DNA of 64,000 bases from an uncultured Pluralibacter sp. (GTDB taxonomy: Bacteria; Pseudomonadota; Gammaproteobacteria; Enterobacterales; Enterobacteriaceae). The translations under genes and the position numbers were made by a program. Shown here in pieces: positions 18,452 through 27,678 of the stretch. Under the pieces are notes generated by a model, which saw nothing but the letters and a program-made list of their open reading frames with translations, made no database searches and was not told the origin of the DNA. The DNA is taken from positions 1 to 64,000 of the forward strand of contig NZ_CAJYMB010000125.1 in the NCBI RefSeq assembly GCF_913775985.1, given 5' to 3'. Numbering within the stretch: the first letter of the stretch is position 1; every line of letters starts with the position of its first letter.

Positions 18452-19504
18452 CTAGCCGCGCCGGGCCTTAACCGCATTCGCCAGCTGGCGCAGCACCGCG
18501 TCAGTATCTTCCCAGCCAATGCAACCGTCAGTCACGCTCTGGCCGTAAACCAGCGTTTTACCGGGCTCGAGGTTTTGACTGCCTTCGACGAGGTGGCTCT
18601 CAATCATCACGCCGGTAATGGCCTTTTCGCCGGCAGCAATCTGCCCGCAGACGTCCGCGGCAACATCCATCTGCTTTTTAAACTGCTTGCTTGAGTTGGC
18701 GTGGCTGAAATCAATCATCACCTGCGCCGGCAGTCCGGCCTTGTGCAGGCCCTCTTTGACCATCGCCACGTGGTGCGCGCTGTAGTTCGGCTCTTTGCCG
18801 CCGCGCAAAATGATGTGGCAGTCGCCGTTGCCGCTGGTGTTAACGATAGCGGAATGGCCCCACTTGGTGACCGAGAGGAAGCAGTGCGGCGCGCCCGCGG
18901 CATTGATGGCATCAATCGCCACTTTAATGGTGCCGTCGGTACCGTTCTTGAAGCCTACCGGGCAGGAGAGGCCGGAGGCCAGCTCGCGGTGCACCTGCGA
19001 CTCGGTGGTGCGCGCGCCGATGGCGCCCCAGCTCATCAGATCGGCAACATACTGCGGGGTGATCATATCCAGAAACTCCCCTGCCGCCGGCAGGCCGCCG
19101 TCGTTGATTTCCAGCAGCAGTTTGCGGGCAATGCGCAGGCCGTCGTTAATCTGGAAGCTGTTGTCCATGTGCGGATCGTTAATCAATCCCTTCCAGCCTA
19201 CGGTGGTACGCGGCTTTTCGAAATAGACGCGCATGACGATTTCCAGCTCGCCTTTCAGCGCTTCACGCAACGGTGCAAGGCGAGCGGCGTACTCTTTTGC
19301 AGCGGCCGGATCGTGAATCGAGCACGGACCAATCACCACCAGCAGACGATCGTCCTGACCTTTGAGGATCTGGTGGATCGCTTTACGGGCGTGGGCAACG
19401 GTGTTAGCAGCGTTTTCGGTCGCGGGAAACTTTTCGAGAAGTGCAACAGGAGGCAGAAGTTCATTGATTTGTTTGATGCGTAGGTCGTCATTCTGATAAT
19501 TCAT
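18452..19504 (-). CDS. aroG: DAHP synthase, Phe-sensitive type (AroG)
   Basis: Condenses phosphoenolpyruvate and erythrose-4-phosphate to DAHP, the first step of the shikimate pathway. The 350 residues match E. coli AroG. Visible motifs are LLVVIGPCSIHDP, RVYFEKPRTTVGWKGL, GARTTESQVHRELASGLS and MIDFSHANSSKQF. The starting MNYQNDDLRIK and the N-terminal region identify the Phe-inhibited isoform rather than AroF or AroH. A TyrR box lies 71 bases upstream of the start, consistent with TyrR-phenylalanine repression. Confidence 0.97.
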   Translation of the reverse strand: MNYQNDDLRIKQINELLPPVALLEKFPATENAANTVAHARKAIHQILKGQDDRLLVVIGPCSIHDPAAAKEYAARLAPLREALKGELEIVMRVYFEKPRTTVGWKGLINDPHMDNSFQINDGLRIARKLLLEINDGGLPAAGEFLDMITPQYVADLMSWGAIGARTTESQVHRELASGLSCPVGFKNGTDGTIKVAIDAINAAGAPHCFLSVTKWGHSAIVNTSGNGDCHIILRGGKEPNYSAHHVAMVKEGLHKAGLPAQVMIDFSHANSSKQFKKQMDVAADVCGQIAAGEKAITGVMIESHLVEGSQNLEPGKTLVYGQSVTDGCIGWEDTDAVLRQLANAVKARRG

Positions 19505-19574
19505 GTTCTTTCCAGCTTTGCCATATTTATCCAGTGAAGTGCAATCCCTTCAATCTATCTTGGCAAAACTGAAG

Positions 19575-19592
19575 TGTAAACCGGATTTTACA
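19575..19592 (-). promoter_or_regulatory. TyrR box upstream of aroG
   Basis: TGTAAA-N6-TTTACA matches the TyrR consensus exactly and sits inside a longer inverted repeat (TGAAGTGTAAA and TTTTACACTTCA, 19570-19597). Confidence 0.88.
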
Positions 19593-19826
19593 CTTCATCT
19601 GGATTATTCCTGGAAATAGCCTTAAAAGTGCCAGAATGTAGCGCCGGGAGAGATCTGGACTACAATTTTTAATTCAAAGCACTGCTTTTTATTAGATAAG
19701 CAATATTACAGCCTGCGATATGCGCATCCTGCAATATTGATGGCGGCTTATTGCCTGTTTGTCAGGCAATGCCGCGCTTTATAAAGTTAAGTAGTTCGTC
19801 ACCCAACAATACCCAGGAGCATGACA
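19593..19826. other. aroG-ybgS divergent region, with candidate ybgS promoter
   Basis: Together with the TyrR site this is the upstream region of aroG (minus) and ybgS (plus), about 320 bases without a gene. TTGTCA at 19759-19764 and TAAAGT at 19782-19787 are spaced 17 bases and give a plausible ybgS promoter. The -35 overlaps a hairpin formed by TTGCCTG and CAGGCAA (19751-19767). No small gene was found. Confidence 0.45.
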
Positions 19827-20180
19827 ATGAAAATGAATCCACTCGCGGCGCTTTTCCTGACGGCAACGCTCACAGCAGTGAGCGGTGCAGCACTGGCCTC
19901 TAACACCGGGCAGGCGAATGCGGCCGCCAATGCGGGTCAGGTTGCGCCTGATGCCAAGCAAAACATCGCGCCTAATGGCGTTGACGGCAACGATATCAAT
20001 ACCCAGTCCGGCAACGGCACTAAGCATCCCACCAGCTCCGCTGGCGACATGACCAAAGACGAGATCCACAAAAACACGATGTGCAAAGACGGCAAATGTC
20101 CCGACATCAATAAGAAGATGCAAACGGGTAACGGCGTCAATAATGATGCAAATACCAAAACCGACGGCACCTCGCAGTAA
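19827..20180 (+). CDS. ybgS: YbgS, exported protein of unknown function
   Basis: A 117-residue exported protein matching E. coli YbgS: a signal peptide ([16 protein letters not shown]), then a polar Asn/Gly-rich body and the conserved [20 protein letters not shown] segment with two Cys residues. Low complexity and the pair of Cys suggest a small periplasmic protein. The start at 19827 was chosen because AGGAG lies seven bases upstream; an in-frame ATG at 19821 is only one base from that site. Function is unknown. Confidence 0.9.
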   Translation: MKMNPLAALFLTATLTAVSGAALASNTGQANAAANAGQVAPDAKQNIAPNGVDGNDINTQSGNGTKHPTSSAGDMTKDEIHKNTMCKDGKCPDINKKMQTGNGVNNDANTKTDGTSQ

Positions 20181-20206
20181 TCTCTTCGACTGGCAGCACC
20201 TATTAC

Positions 20207-20236
20207 AAGGAGAGCCCCGCTCTCCTTTATTTTTTC
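20207..20236 (+). terminator. Intrinsic terminator after ybgS
   Basis: AAGGAGAGC-CCC-GCTCTCCTT followed by TATTTTTTC, 26 bases beyond the stop. Confidence 0.88.
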
Positions 20237-20301
20237 TGCATAACGCTCCCGGATCTGCAATGATGTAAGGGTTTGAATTTAACTCTTCACAGGGAACGAG
20301 T

Positions 20302-21234
20302 ATGGCTCACTCTCACGCTCCGGCCGAAGGCGGCAACAGCCGCCGCCTGCTGCTGGCATTCCTCATTACCGCCGGCTTTATGGTTGTTGAAGTTATCGGC
20401 GGGCTTATTTCTGGTTCACTGGCGCTACTGGCCGATGCCGGCCACATGCTCACTGACGCCGCCGCGCTGCTTTTTGCCCTGCTGGCGGTGCATTTCGCCC
20501 GTCGACCACCGAACGCACGACACACTTTCGGCTGGCTGCGTCTCACCACGCTTGCCGCGTTTATTAACGCGATTGCGCTGGTGCTTATTACGGTGCTTAT
20601 CGTCTGGGAGGCCATTCAGCGCTTTCGCACGCCTCAGCCCGTCGCCGGCAGCACCATGATGGTTATCGCCGTCGCCGGTCTGGTGGCCAACCTGCTTTCA
20701 TTCTGGATCCTGCACCGCGGCAGCGAAGAGAAAAATCTCAACGTGCGCGCGGCCGCTCTGCACGTGATGGGAGATTTGCTGGGATCGGTGGGCGCGATTG
20801 TCGCCGCAGTGATTATTTTGCTGACCGGCTGGACGCCAATCGACCCGATTCTGTCAGTGCTGGTGTCCTGCCTGGTGCTGCGCAGCGCCTGGAGCCTGCT
20901 GAAGGAGAGCGTCAACGAGCTGCTGGAAGGTGCGCCCGGCTCGGTAGATGTTGCCGCGCTGAAGCGTGAAATACGCCGTGAGATCCCGGAAGTGCGTGAC
21001 GTGCACCACGTTCACGTCTGGCAGGTGGGTGAAAAGCCGATGATGACCCTGCACGTTCAGGTCATTCCGCCGCACGATCATGACGGGATGCTCGATAAAA
21101 TTCACCACTTTCTTGAAGACCGCTACCATATCGCTCACGCCACGGTGCAGATGGAGTATCAGCCCTGCAGCGGTCCGGACTGCAACATTAACAGCGTAGA
21201 GTCCGGGCACGCCCATCACCATCATCATCACTAG
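20302..21234 (+). CDS. zitB: Zinc efflux transporter ZitB (cation diffusion facilitator)
   Basis: Exports Zn2+ from the cytoplasm by proton antiport. The 310 residues show six transmembrane helices; metal ligands lie in [15 protein letters not shown] (helix II) and [14 protein letters not shown] (helix V). The cytoplasmic C-terminal domain has [13 protein letters not shown]. The protein ends in GHAHHHHHH, a natural histidine tail that may gather zinc. The gene converges on pnuC, and the two stop codons overlap in the palindrome CTAG. Confidence 0.96.
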   Translation: MAHSHAPAEGGNSRRLLLAFLITAGFMVVEVIGGLISGSLALLADAGHMLTDAAALLFALLAVHFARRPPNARHTFGWLRLTTLAAFINAIALVLITVLIVWEAIQRFRTPQPVAGSTMMVIAVAGLVANLLSFWILHRGSEEKNLNVRAAALHVMGDLLGSVGAIVAAVIILLTGWTPIDPILSVLVSCLVLRSAWSLLKESVNELLEGAPGSVDVAALKREIRREIPEVRDVHHVHVWQVGEKPMMTLHVQVIPPHDHDGMLDKIHHFLEDRYHIAHATVQMEYQPCSGPDCNINSVESGHAHHHHHH

Positions 21235-21950
21235 CGTGCGAGCGCCCGGGAGCCTCGCGTCCGGGCGCTGTTGATCCACATTCGACAGCCGTTTAAGGCA
21301 ATAAACGTCAGCAGGACATACTCCAGCGCCATCGCATAAACGCCCTGCAGCGCGAAGATGGTCACGCTGATTACGTTGATGACAACCCACAGCAGCCAGT
21401 TCTCCACGTATTTGCGAGTCATCAGGATCATCGCCACGACAGAAAGCACCATCATGCAGGAATCCCAGAACGGAAAAGCGTCAGGCTGCAGCTGCGGCAT
21501 GGTGACGTTGAGTCCCAGCCCCTGCATCAGGTTTACGGCGACGCGGGTCAGCGCGCCAAATACCGGGTCGATAAAGCGCGTCATCAATCCAATCGCGACC
21601 GCGCAGGCCGCAAGCCACGCCAGCGCTCTGGGCAGCGGCAGCCAGCGGATCTGCAGCGTGGCCTGATTTTCACCGCTCTGGCGCGACCAGGCGTACCAGC
21701 CGTAAACATTCGCGACAAAGAAAAAGAGCTGCAACAGCAGGCTGGCGTACAGCTGGATCTGAAAGAAGATGATGGCGAATAGCGTGACGTTGATCAGGCC
21801 GAAGGCGTAGTTGCTGATTTTCTCAAGGCTGGCCAGCCAGATGCAGAGCAGGCCGGCGACGGTGCCGACGGCCTCTATCCACGACAGATCATAACCTCCC
21901 GCGCCGAGAGGAATGTGTACCAGTATGTTTTGCGTGCTGAAGAAGTCCAT
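21231..21950 (-). CDS. pnuC: Nicotinamide riboside transporter PnuC
   Basis: Inner-membrane facilitator for nicotinamide riboside, 239 residues as in E. coli, with seven to eight hydrophobic helices. The start [16 protein letters not shown] at 21950 and the segment [20 protein letters not shown] fit the family. The WYAW motif in [14 protein letters not shown] is typical of PnuC substrate-site helices. It lies 31 bases after nadA in the nadA-pnuC operon, which NadR represses when NAD is sufficient. Confidence 0.96.
   Translation of the reverse strand: MDFFSTQNILVHIPLGAGGYDLSWIEAVGTVAGLLCIWLASLEKISNYAFGLINVTLFAIIFFQIQLYASLLLQLFFFVANVYGWYAWSRQSGENQATLQIRWLPLPRALAWLAACAVAIGLMTRFIDPVFGALTRVAVNLMQGLGLNVTMPQLQPDAFPFWDSCMMVLSVVAMILMTRKYVENWLLWVVINVISVTIFALQGVYAMALEYVLLTFIALNGCRMWINSARTRGSRALAR
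21241..21269. other. Strong hairpin in the pnuC 3' coding end
   Basis: AGCGCCCGG and CCGGGCGCT form a perfect nine-base-pair stem around an 11-base loop. It lies seven bases after the zitB stop but inside pnuC. The flanking plus-strand sequence is not T-rich, so it would stabilise or roadblock a zitB transcript rather than act as a classic terminator. Confidence 0.5.
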
Positions 21951-21981
21951 TTTATCTCCGGTTAAATGCGGGACGTTGGGG

Positions 21982-23028
21982 TTAGTCTCGTCGAAGTGTA
22001 GCTGCAAAATCCAGCATCCGGTTCAGCGGCCTGAGCGCGCCCTCGCGCAATCCTGCATCAACGTGAATTTCATGCTCCGCGCCGCCGTGCTCCAGACCGC
22101 GGGCGATGGCTTCCAGGCCGTTCATCGCCATCCACGGGCAGTGGGCGCAGGTGCGGCAGGTTGCACCCTCGCCCGCGGTTGGCGCGGCCAGCAGCTCTTT
22201 CTCGGGCACCGCCTGCTGCATCTTATAAAAAATGCCCCGGTCTGTGGCGACGATCAGACGCCGCTGGGGAAGGCTTTTAGCCGCAGCGATAAGCTGGCTG
22301 GTAGAGCCAACGGCATCGGCCATATCGACAATTGCCTGCGGCGACTCCGGATGCACCAGTATGGCAGCGTCGGCGTAGAGCCCTCGCATGCGCATCAGTG
22401 CCTGGATTTTAAATTCGTCGTGAACAATACAGGCGCCCTGCCAGCACAGCACATCTGCGCCGGTTTGCTTTTGCACGTAGCGGCCCAGATGGCGGTCCGG
22501 GGCCCAAAGTATTTTTTCGCCGAGGCTATCGAGATGTTCAATCAGCTCAACGGCGATGCTGGAGGTGACCACCCAGTCCGCGCGGGCTTTTACTGCCGCT
22601 GAGGTGTTGGCATACACCACAACGGTTCTGTCCGGGTGGCTGTCGCAAAAGGCGCTAAATGCCTCTGCCGGACAGCCGAGATCGAGGGAGCACTCGGCGT
22701 TCAGGGTGGGCATCAAAATACGCTTTTCCGGACTGAGAATTTTCGCGGTTTCGCCCATAAAGCGCACCCCGGCCACCAGCAGCGTGGAGGCCGGATGGCG
22801 TGCGCCGAAGCGTGCCATCTCCAGCGAGTCCGAAATGCAGCCGCCCGTCTCTTCCGCCAGCTGCTGGATTTCCGGATCGGTGTAATAGTGGGCAACCATC
22901 ACCGCGTCGCGCTCTTTCAGCAGGCGCTTGATTTTTTCACGATAGAACTGCTTTTCATCCAGGCCCAGCGGCAGCGGCTTGGGTGGAAAGGGATAGATTG
23001 CGCTCTCAGGATCGAATTGTATGCTCAT
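21982..23028 (-). CDS. nadA: Quinolinate synthase NadA
   Basis: Condenses iminoaspartate and dihydroxyacetone phosphate to quinolinate for NAD synthesis, using a [4Fe-4S] cluster. The protein is 348 residues from [17 protein letters not shown]; one more ATG directly upstream (23031) is an alternative. The three cluster cysteines lie in [22 protein letters not shown] and [10 protein letters not shown]. Substrate motifs [10 protein letters not shown] and VHPESPQ are present. A NadR box lies upstream and pnuC downstream. Confidence 0.97.
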   Translation of the reverse strand: MSIQFDPESAIYPFPPKPLPLGLDEKQFYREKIKRLLKERDAVMVAHYYTDPEIQQLAEETGGCISDSLEMARFGARHPASTLLVAGVRFMGETAKILSPEKRILMPTLNAECSLDLGCPAEAFSAFCDSHPDRTVVVYANTSAAVKARADWVVTSSIAVELIEHLDSLGEKILWAPDRHLGRYVQKQTGADVLCWQGACIVHDEFKIQALMRMRGLYADAAILVHPESPQAIVDMADAVGSTSQLIAAAKSLPQRRLIVATDRGIFYKMQQAVPEKELLAAPTAGEGATCRTCAHCPWMAMNGLEAIARGLEHGGAEHEIHVDAGLREGALRPLNRMLDFAATLRRD

Positions 23029-23101
23029 CATCGCATCTCGTTTCTCTGACTTAACATTCCCGCCGGTAAAACGCCTTACCAGGCGCTTCATGGGTCATAT
23101 T

Positions 23102-23119
23102 TGTTTTTTATACTAAACA
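23102..23119 (-). promoter_or_regulatory. NadR operator of nadA-pnuC
   Basis: TGTTTT-N6-TAAACA differs by one base from the NadR consensus TGTTTA-N6-TAAACA and lies 74 bases upstream of the nadA start. Confidence 0.8.
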
Positions 23120-23233
23120 AGATAGCCAATTTTGCTTCTGCTGTCGTGCATTTTTAATTCGGGGGAGATGAGTTGCTGATTGCGCGAACAGGAAGTGATA
23201 GCGTTAACGGCCCGCATACGACGAGACATCGCG

Positions 23234-23878
23234 ATGACCACACCTGCTCTCCATTTTCTTAACGCGCGCGAGACGCTGACGCCGCACAAGGTATGGATCA
23301 CCTCCTGCCTGCAAGAAGCGTGGTATACAGCCGCACCGCTGCTGACGCTGCCGGCTATTGATATTGTCATCAAAAGCGGAACGCAGACGATCCCTGAGAA
23401 GGGGGTTGGAGCTTTTACGCCTGAGGCAAATGTTATCTATATCACGCTCGATCCCGACTCCGCCGCGCTGCGGTTCCAGCCTGAAAATACGCTCGGCAGA
23501 CTATTTCTGCATGAACTGCACCACGCCGCCCGCTGGAACGGGCCGGGATACGGCTTCTCGCTGGGCGAGGTAATAGTATCTGAGGGGCTCGCCGGGCAGT
23601 TTGTGCTTGAAGCCGCAGGCGGTGCCCCAGAACCCTGGGAAGCGCTTGATGCTGGTCTGGTTCACAACTCTCTCGCCGCGGTTGACGCGCAGTGGGAGAG
23701 CCGCAATTACAGCCACGCGGAATGGTTCTTTGGCGCAGGCGCGCTGCCGCGATGGCTGGGCTATTCGGTGGGCTTCAATCTGGTCGCGGAGTATCTTTTG
23801 CAAAATCCTGACCATAAGCCATCATCGTTGGCTGATGCGGATGCCGGGGCGTTTCGTGAATATCTGCAGCGGATGTGA
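23234..23878 (+). CDS. DUF2268-family putative zinc protease
   Basis: A 214-residue protein with the gluzincin-like motif HELHH at residues 93-97, followed by LGEVIVSEGLAGQF, whose Glu residues (112, 117) could supply the third zinc ligand. PEKGVGAFTPEANVIYITLDP upstream is typical of the DUF2268 putative Zn-dependent protease family. There is no signal peptide, so it acts in the cytoplasm; the substrate is unknown. The ATG at 23234 gives the family N-terminus ALHFLNARETLTPH, although a TTG at 23180 would add 18 residues. K-12 has no gene at this point between nadA and the tRNA-Lys cluster. Confidence 0.75.
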   Translation: MTTPALHFLNARETLTPHKVWITSCLQEAWYTAAPLLTLPAIDIVIKSGTQTIPEKGVGAFTPEANVIYITLDPDSAALRFQPENTLGRLFLHELHHAARWNGPGYGFSLGEVIVSEGLAGQFVLEAAGGAPEPWEALDAGLVHNSLAAVDAQWESRNYSHAEWFFGAGALPRWLGYSVGFNLVAEYLLQNPDHKPSSLADADAGAFREYLQRM

Positions 23879-23898
23879 GAGTGCGATTGGCGGATAGC

Positions 23899-23925
23899 AA
23901 AAAGGCGCCTTTAGGGCGCCTTTTT
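23899..23925. terminator. Bidirectional terminator between the DUF2268 gene and the tRNA cluster
   Basis: AAAAAGGCGCC-TTTAG-GGCGCCTTTTT is symmetrical, with A- and T-tracts on opposite sides, 20 bases after the DUF2268 stop. Confidence 0.88.
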
Positions 23926-23929
23926 ACAC

Positions 23930-24040
23930 TGGTGGGTCGTGCAGGATGACTCGCTTCGCTCACCCTTCGGGTCGTCGCCGCAGGCGGCTCCGTTGTCTCA
24001 CTACGTTCGACCCGAACCTGCGCAGGTTCTCATCCTGCAC
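23930..24040 (-). repeat. Truncated tRNA-Lys 3' end leading into a structured element
   Basis: Positions 23930-23947 equal the last 18 bases of tRNA-Lys, CCA included, but no tRNA body follows. The next sequence is folded: GTGCAGGATGA (23939-23949) is repeated inverted as TCATCCTGCAC (24030-24040), and between them lie short palindromes such as ACCCTTCGGGT and AACCTGCGCAGGTT. The same 24-base junction recurs at 24574. It cannot be a working tRNA. Confidence 0.6.
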
Positions 24041-24062
24041 TTTTCGCGCCGCGCATAAAACG

Positions 24063-24088
24063 AAAAAAACGCCAAAAGGCGCTTTTTT
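24063..24088 (-). terminator. Terminator of the tRNA operon
   Basis: On the minus strand, CGCC-TTTT-GGCG is followed by TTTTTTT, seven bases after the last tRNA-Lys. An A-tract precedes it, so some activity on the other strand is possible. Confidence 0.75.
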
Positions 24089-24094
24089 CTGAAT

Positions 24095-24170
24095 TGGTGG
24101 GTCGTGCAGGATTCGAACCTGCGACCAATTGATTAAAAGTCAACTGCTCTACCAACTGAGCTAACGACCC
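24095..24170 (-). tRNA. tRNA-Lys (anticodon TTT)
   Basis: A 76-base tRNA with encoded CCA, seven-pair acceptor stem GGGTCGT/ACGACCC, D-loop AGTTGGTAGA, anticodon loop CTTTTAA (TTT) and T-arm GGTTCGAATCC. It is identical in sequence to the other three tRNA-Lys genes here and is the last gene of the minus-strand tRNA operon. Confidence 0.97.
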
Positions 24171-24256
24171 CTTATGGGATACTGCATTTACTACAATTCA
24201 GGCTGCTGCTTCGCAACGTTATCCTTCACGTTTTACCATCACTACGCATTAAGCGA

Positions 24257-24332
24257 TGGTGGGTCGTGCAGGATTCGAACCTGCGACCAATTGATTAAAA
24301 GTCAACTGCTCTACCAACTGAGCTAACGACCC
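24257..24332 (-). tRNA. tRNA-Lys (anticodon TTT)
   Basis: A 76-base tRNA with encoded CCA and the same cloverleaf and TTT anticodon as its neighbours. The spacer after it contains CGTTATCCTTCACGTTTTA, which recurs before 24673. Confidence 0.97.
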
Positions 24333-24392
24333 GCTCGGGTACTACCTGAATTTTTACTCGGCACCAGAGCATTGATGAATTTCATCAAGCGA

Positions 24393-24468
24393 TGGTGGGT
24401 CGTGCAGGATTCGAACCTGCGACCAATTGATTAAAAGTCAACTGCTCTACCAACTGAGCTAACGACCC
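24393..24468 (-). tRNA. tRNA-Lys (anticodon TTT)
   Basis: A 76-base tRNA with encoded CCA, identical to the other tRNA-Lys copies. Only three bases separate it from the tRNA-Val gene, so both are processed from one precursor. Confidence 0.97.
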
Positions 24469-24471
24469 GAG

Positions 24472-24547
24472 TGGTGGGTGATGACGGGATCGAACCGCCG
24501 ACCCCCTCCTTGTAAGGGAGGTGCTCTCCCAGCTGAGCTAATCACCC
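24472..24547 (-). tRNA. tRNA-Val (anticodon TAC)
   Basis: A 76-base tRNA with encoded CCA, acceptor stem GGGTGAT/ATCACCC, anticodon loop CTTACAA (TAC) and T-arm GGTTCGATCCC. It is the only valine tRNA here, whereas the K-12 cluster has two. Confidence 0.97.
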
Positions 24548-24573
24548 GATACTGCGCTGGATACTGCTTTTAG

Positions 24574-24591
24574 TGGTGGGTCGTGCAGGAT
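24574..24591 (-). repeat. Truncated tRNA-Lys 3' end in the tRNA spacer
   Basis: These 18 bases are the 3' end of tRNA-Lys including CCA. They are followed by GACTCG, as at 23930-23953, and then unrelated sequence. The fragment lies in the spacer between the first-transcribed tRNA-Lys and tRNA-Val, and no tRNA body is attached. Confidence 0.65.
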
Positions 24592-24672
24592 GACTCGGCT
24601 ATGCCTTGCCCTACGGGCCGCTGCTGTGCAGCGTTATCCTTCACGTTTTACAATCGCCGTCCACAAAACGAT

Positions 24673-24748
24673 TGGTGGGTCGTGCAGGATTCGAACCTGC
24701 GACCAATTGATTAAAAGTCAACTGCTCTACCAACTGAGCTAACGACCC
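24673..24748 (-). tRNA. tRNA-Lys (anticodon TTT), first gene of the tRNA operon
   Basis: A 76-base tRNA with encoded CCA and TTT anticodon, corresponding in position to K-12 lysT. The operon promoter should lie in the 164 bases up to cpoB; TTGCCA occurs there but I could not fix a matching -10. Confidence 0.97.
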
Positions 24749-24912
24749 ACTTTTTTCGCTGCTTTCAGGATGTTTGATATCCCTTGGCAACGGCGGCATA
24801 TATTACTGATTTAAGATTTCAGCGCAACACATATTTTGATAAAGCGGTTTAACTGCTTAGGAATCATGCGGCATGACCAGAATTGATGCGGTTTCAGGTC
24901 ATACCGTATGCA

Positions 24913-25695
24913 TTAGAGAGCATTGAGTCGTTTTTGCGACTGTTTCGCGCCGTCGGTGCCGGGATATTTAGTGATAACCTGCTGATAAACTGCTTTAGCT
25001 TTATCTTTATCGCCCTTGTCCTGCATGATGACGCCAACTTTAAACATTGAGTCAGCAGCTTTCGGTGATTTTGGGTACTTTTTCACCACAAAGGCAAAAT
25101 AATACGCTGCATCGTCTTTCTTACCCTTGTTGTAATTCAGCTGTCCGAGCCAGTAGTTGGCATTTGGCTGGTACGTTGAATCCGGATATTTTTTGACGAA
25201 GTTCTGAAATGCTGCCAGAGCGTCGTCCTGGCGAGCTCTATCTTTTACCAGCGCGATAGCCGCGTTGTAGTCCGTATTAGCATCTCCAGTTAGCGCAGGC
25301 GCACCAGAGGCGGCAGCGCCGGCAGCCGTCGAGGATGTGGCTGCGGCGTTTTGATCGCCTGACGCGGCTGGCTGTGCGGCGCTGCCGCTGCTCATGCCGT
25401 CAAGCTGTGTCTGGATCTGCTTCTGGCGTTCAACGGCCTGATTGAGCTGATACTGGTTCTCCTGAATCTGACCGCGTAACGAGTCAATATCAGATTGATT
25501 GTCCTGTAGCTGCTGCTGAAGTTGGGTTAAAAGCTGGCTGTGAGCGTTGGAGATACGCTCAAGTTGAGTGACGCGGTCTTCGACCGAGCCTGAGCCGACA
25601 CTACTGATTGGCGCCTGAGCAAAAGCGGCCCAGGGGGCCGCTATGCCAACCAGTAACGACAGACTCAACAGATGATGTCTGAAGTTACTGCTCAT
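24913..25695 (-). CDS. cpoB: CpoB (YbgF), coordinator of cell-wall synthesis and outer-membrane constriction
   Basis: Periplasmic TolA-binding protein that links PBP1B activity to the Tol system at division. The 260 residues have a signal peptide ending AFA/Q (26/27), a trimerising coiled coil (VEDRVTQLERISNAHSQLL to about residue 95), an Ala/Gly/Ser-rich linker, then TPR repeats (DYNAAIALVKDRARQDDALA, NANYWLGQLNYNKGKKDDA, DSMFKVGVIMQDKGDKDKA). It follows pal after nine bases and closes the tol-pal operon. Confidence 0.96.
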   Translation of the reverse strand: MSSNFRHHLLSLSLLVGIAAPWAAFAQAPISSVGSGSVEDRVTQLERISNAHSQLLTQLQQQLQDNQSDIDSLRGQIQENQYQLNQAVERQKQIQTQLDGMSSGSAAQPAASGDQNAAATSSTAAGAAASGAPALTGDANTDYNAAIALVKDRARQDDALAAFQNFVKKYPDSTYQPNANYWLGQLNYNKGKKDDAAYYFAFVVKKYPKSPKAADSMFKVGVIMQDKGDKDKAKAVYQQVITKYPGTDGAKQSQKRLNAL

Positions 25696-25704
25696 GTAAT
25701 TCTC

Positions 25705-26253
<549 letters not shown>

Positions 26254-26263
26254 TTAATTATTA

Positions 26264-27556
26264 TTACAGATACGGCGACCAGGCAGGTGATTTTACCTGT
26301 CCATCAGTTGCCGGAAGACGCGCTTTGAAACGCCCATCTGTAGAAACCAGATTCAGCACGGATCCCATCCCCTGAGAAGAGCTGTAGATAACCATGGTGC
26401 CGTTGGGTGCCAGACTCGGCGTTTCATCCAGCTGCGTTGACGTCAGAACCTGCACGCCACCTCCAGCCAGATCTTGTTTGGCAATGTGCTGCTGGCCGTT
26501 AGCCGAGCTGACCATTACCAGCAATTTACCGTCGGAGCTCACGTCAGAATCCTGGTTCTGAGAACCTTCCCAGGTAATGCGCTGCGGAGTACCGCCGTTG
26601 ATATTGACTTTATACACCTGAGGACGACCGGCCTGATCGGAGGTGAAGGCCAGATTCTGGCTGTCCGGGAACCAGCTCGGCTCGGTGTTGTTGCTGCGGC
26701 CGTCGGTCACCTGACGTATCTGACCAGAAGCCAGGTCCATCACGTACAGGTTCAGGCTGCCAGTTTTAGACAGGGCAAATGCCAGTTTAGTGCCGTCAGG
26801 AGAGAATGCCGGTGCGCCGTTGTGGCGCGGGAAAGAAGCAATCTGGCGTACGGCGCCATTGGCCAGTGTCTGGACAACCAGCGCCGAACGACCACTTTCA
26901 AAGCTTACATAGGCGAGCTTAGAAGCATCCGGAGACCACGCCGGTGACATCAGCGGCTGTGAAGAGCGCTTAACCACAAACTGGTTGTAGCCATCGTAAT
27001 CAGACACGCGCAGCTCATACGGGAACTGGCCGCCGTTGGTCTGCACTACGTAGGCAATACGGGTGCGGAAAGCACCTTTGATACCGGTCAGCTTCTGGAA
27101 CACTTCGTCGCTGGCGGTATGGCCGGCATAGCGCAGCCACTGCTTGTTCACTTTGTAGGAGTTTTGCGCCAGCACGGTACCCGGCGCGCCGCCGGTGTCT
27201 ACCAGCTGGTAGGCAACGGTGTAGGAGCCATCCGGGTTCGGCGTTACCTGGCCAACGACTACGGCATCAATACCGAGCGCGGACCATGCCGCAGGCTGAA
27301 CTTCCTGCGCGCTTGCCGGCTGCTGCGGCAGGCGAGAGGCGTCGAGCGGATTGAATTTGCCGCTGTTGCGCAAATCTGCCGCCACGATGCCGCCGATATC
27401 AGCAGGTGCAGCGCCCTGTCCTGCCCATTTGAACGGAACAACGCCGATAGGGCGTGCCGAGTCCACCCCCTGGGTGATCTCGATACGTACTTCTGCATGC
27501 AGCGCCGCTGCCCACAGTATGAAAAAACTAAAAAAGACTCGTAATGCCTGCTTCAT
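26264..27556 (-). CDS. tolB: TolB, periplasmic beta-propeller of the Tol-Pal system
   Basis: A 430-residue periplasmic protein. The signal peptide is cleaved after residue 21 (LHA/E), leaving [20 protein letters not shown], the N-terminal segment that contacts TolA. A small alpha/beta domain is followed by a six-bladed WD40-like propeller with repeated motifs such as [19 protein letters not shown] and [20 protein letters not shown]. It binds Pal and is released by TolA. It starts 122 bases after tolA and is followed 34 bases later by pal. Confidence 0.97.
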   Translation of the reverse strand: MKQALRVFFSFFILWAAALHAEVRIEITQGVDSARPIGVVPFKWAGQGAAPADIGGIVAADLRNSGKFNPLDASRLPQQPASAQEVQPAAWSALGIDAVVVGQVTPNPDGSYTVAYQLVDTGGAPGTVLAQNSYKVNKQWLRYAGHTASDEVFQKLTGIKGAFRTRIAYVVQTNGGQFPYELRVSDYDGYNQFVVKRSSQPLMSPAWSPDASKLAYVSFESGRSALVVQTLANGAVRQIASFPRHNGAPAFSPDGTKLAFALSKTGSLNLYVMDLASGQIRQVTDGRSNNTEPSWFPDSQNLAFTSDQAGRPQVYKVNINGGTPQRITWEGSQNQDSDVSSDGKLLVMVSSANGQQHIAKQDLAGGGVQVLTSTQLDETPSLAPNGTMVIYSSSQGMGSVLNLVSTDGRFKARLPATDGQVKSPAWSPYL

Positions 27557-27678
27557 CTCATCTCCCTTATCCAGGCTGCAAGCCTGCGATAATTTAGCAG
27601 AATATTAACAAACTCAAATATACACGACTATTGAAACTCTGCGACCCGCTCTACCAGCGTGACCTGGAGAGCAATATC

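Noticed and set aside
23113-23373. An 86-codon minus-strand frame between nadA and the DUF2268 gene
   Set aside because: It overlaps the NadR operator and the DUF2268 coding start, and has no family match.
24095-24748. Regularly spaced identical sequences resembling a CRISPR array
   Set aside because: Each repeat is a full 76-base tRNA gene with cloverleaf pairing and CCA; spacers are unequal and no cas genes are nearby.
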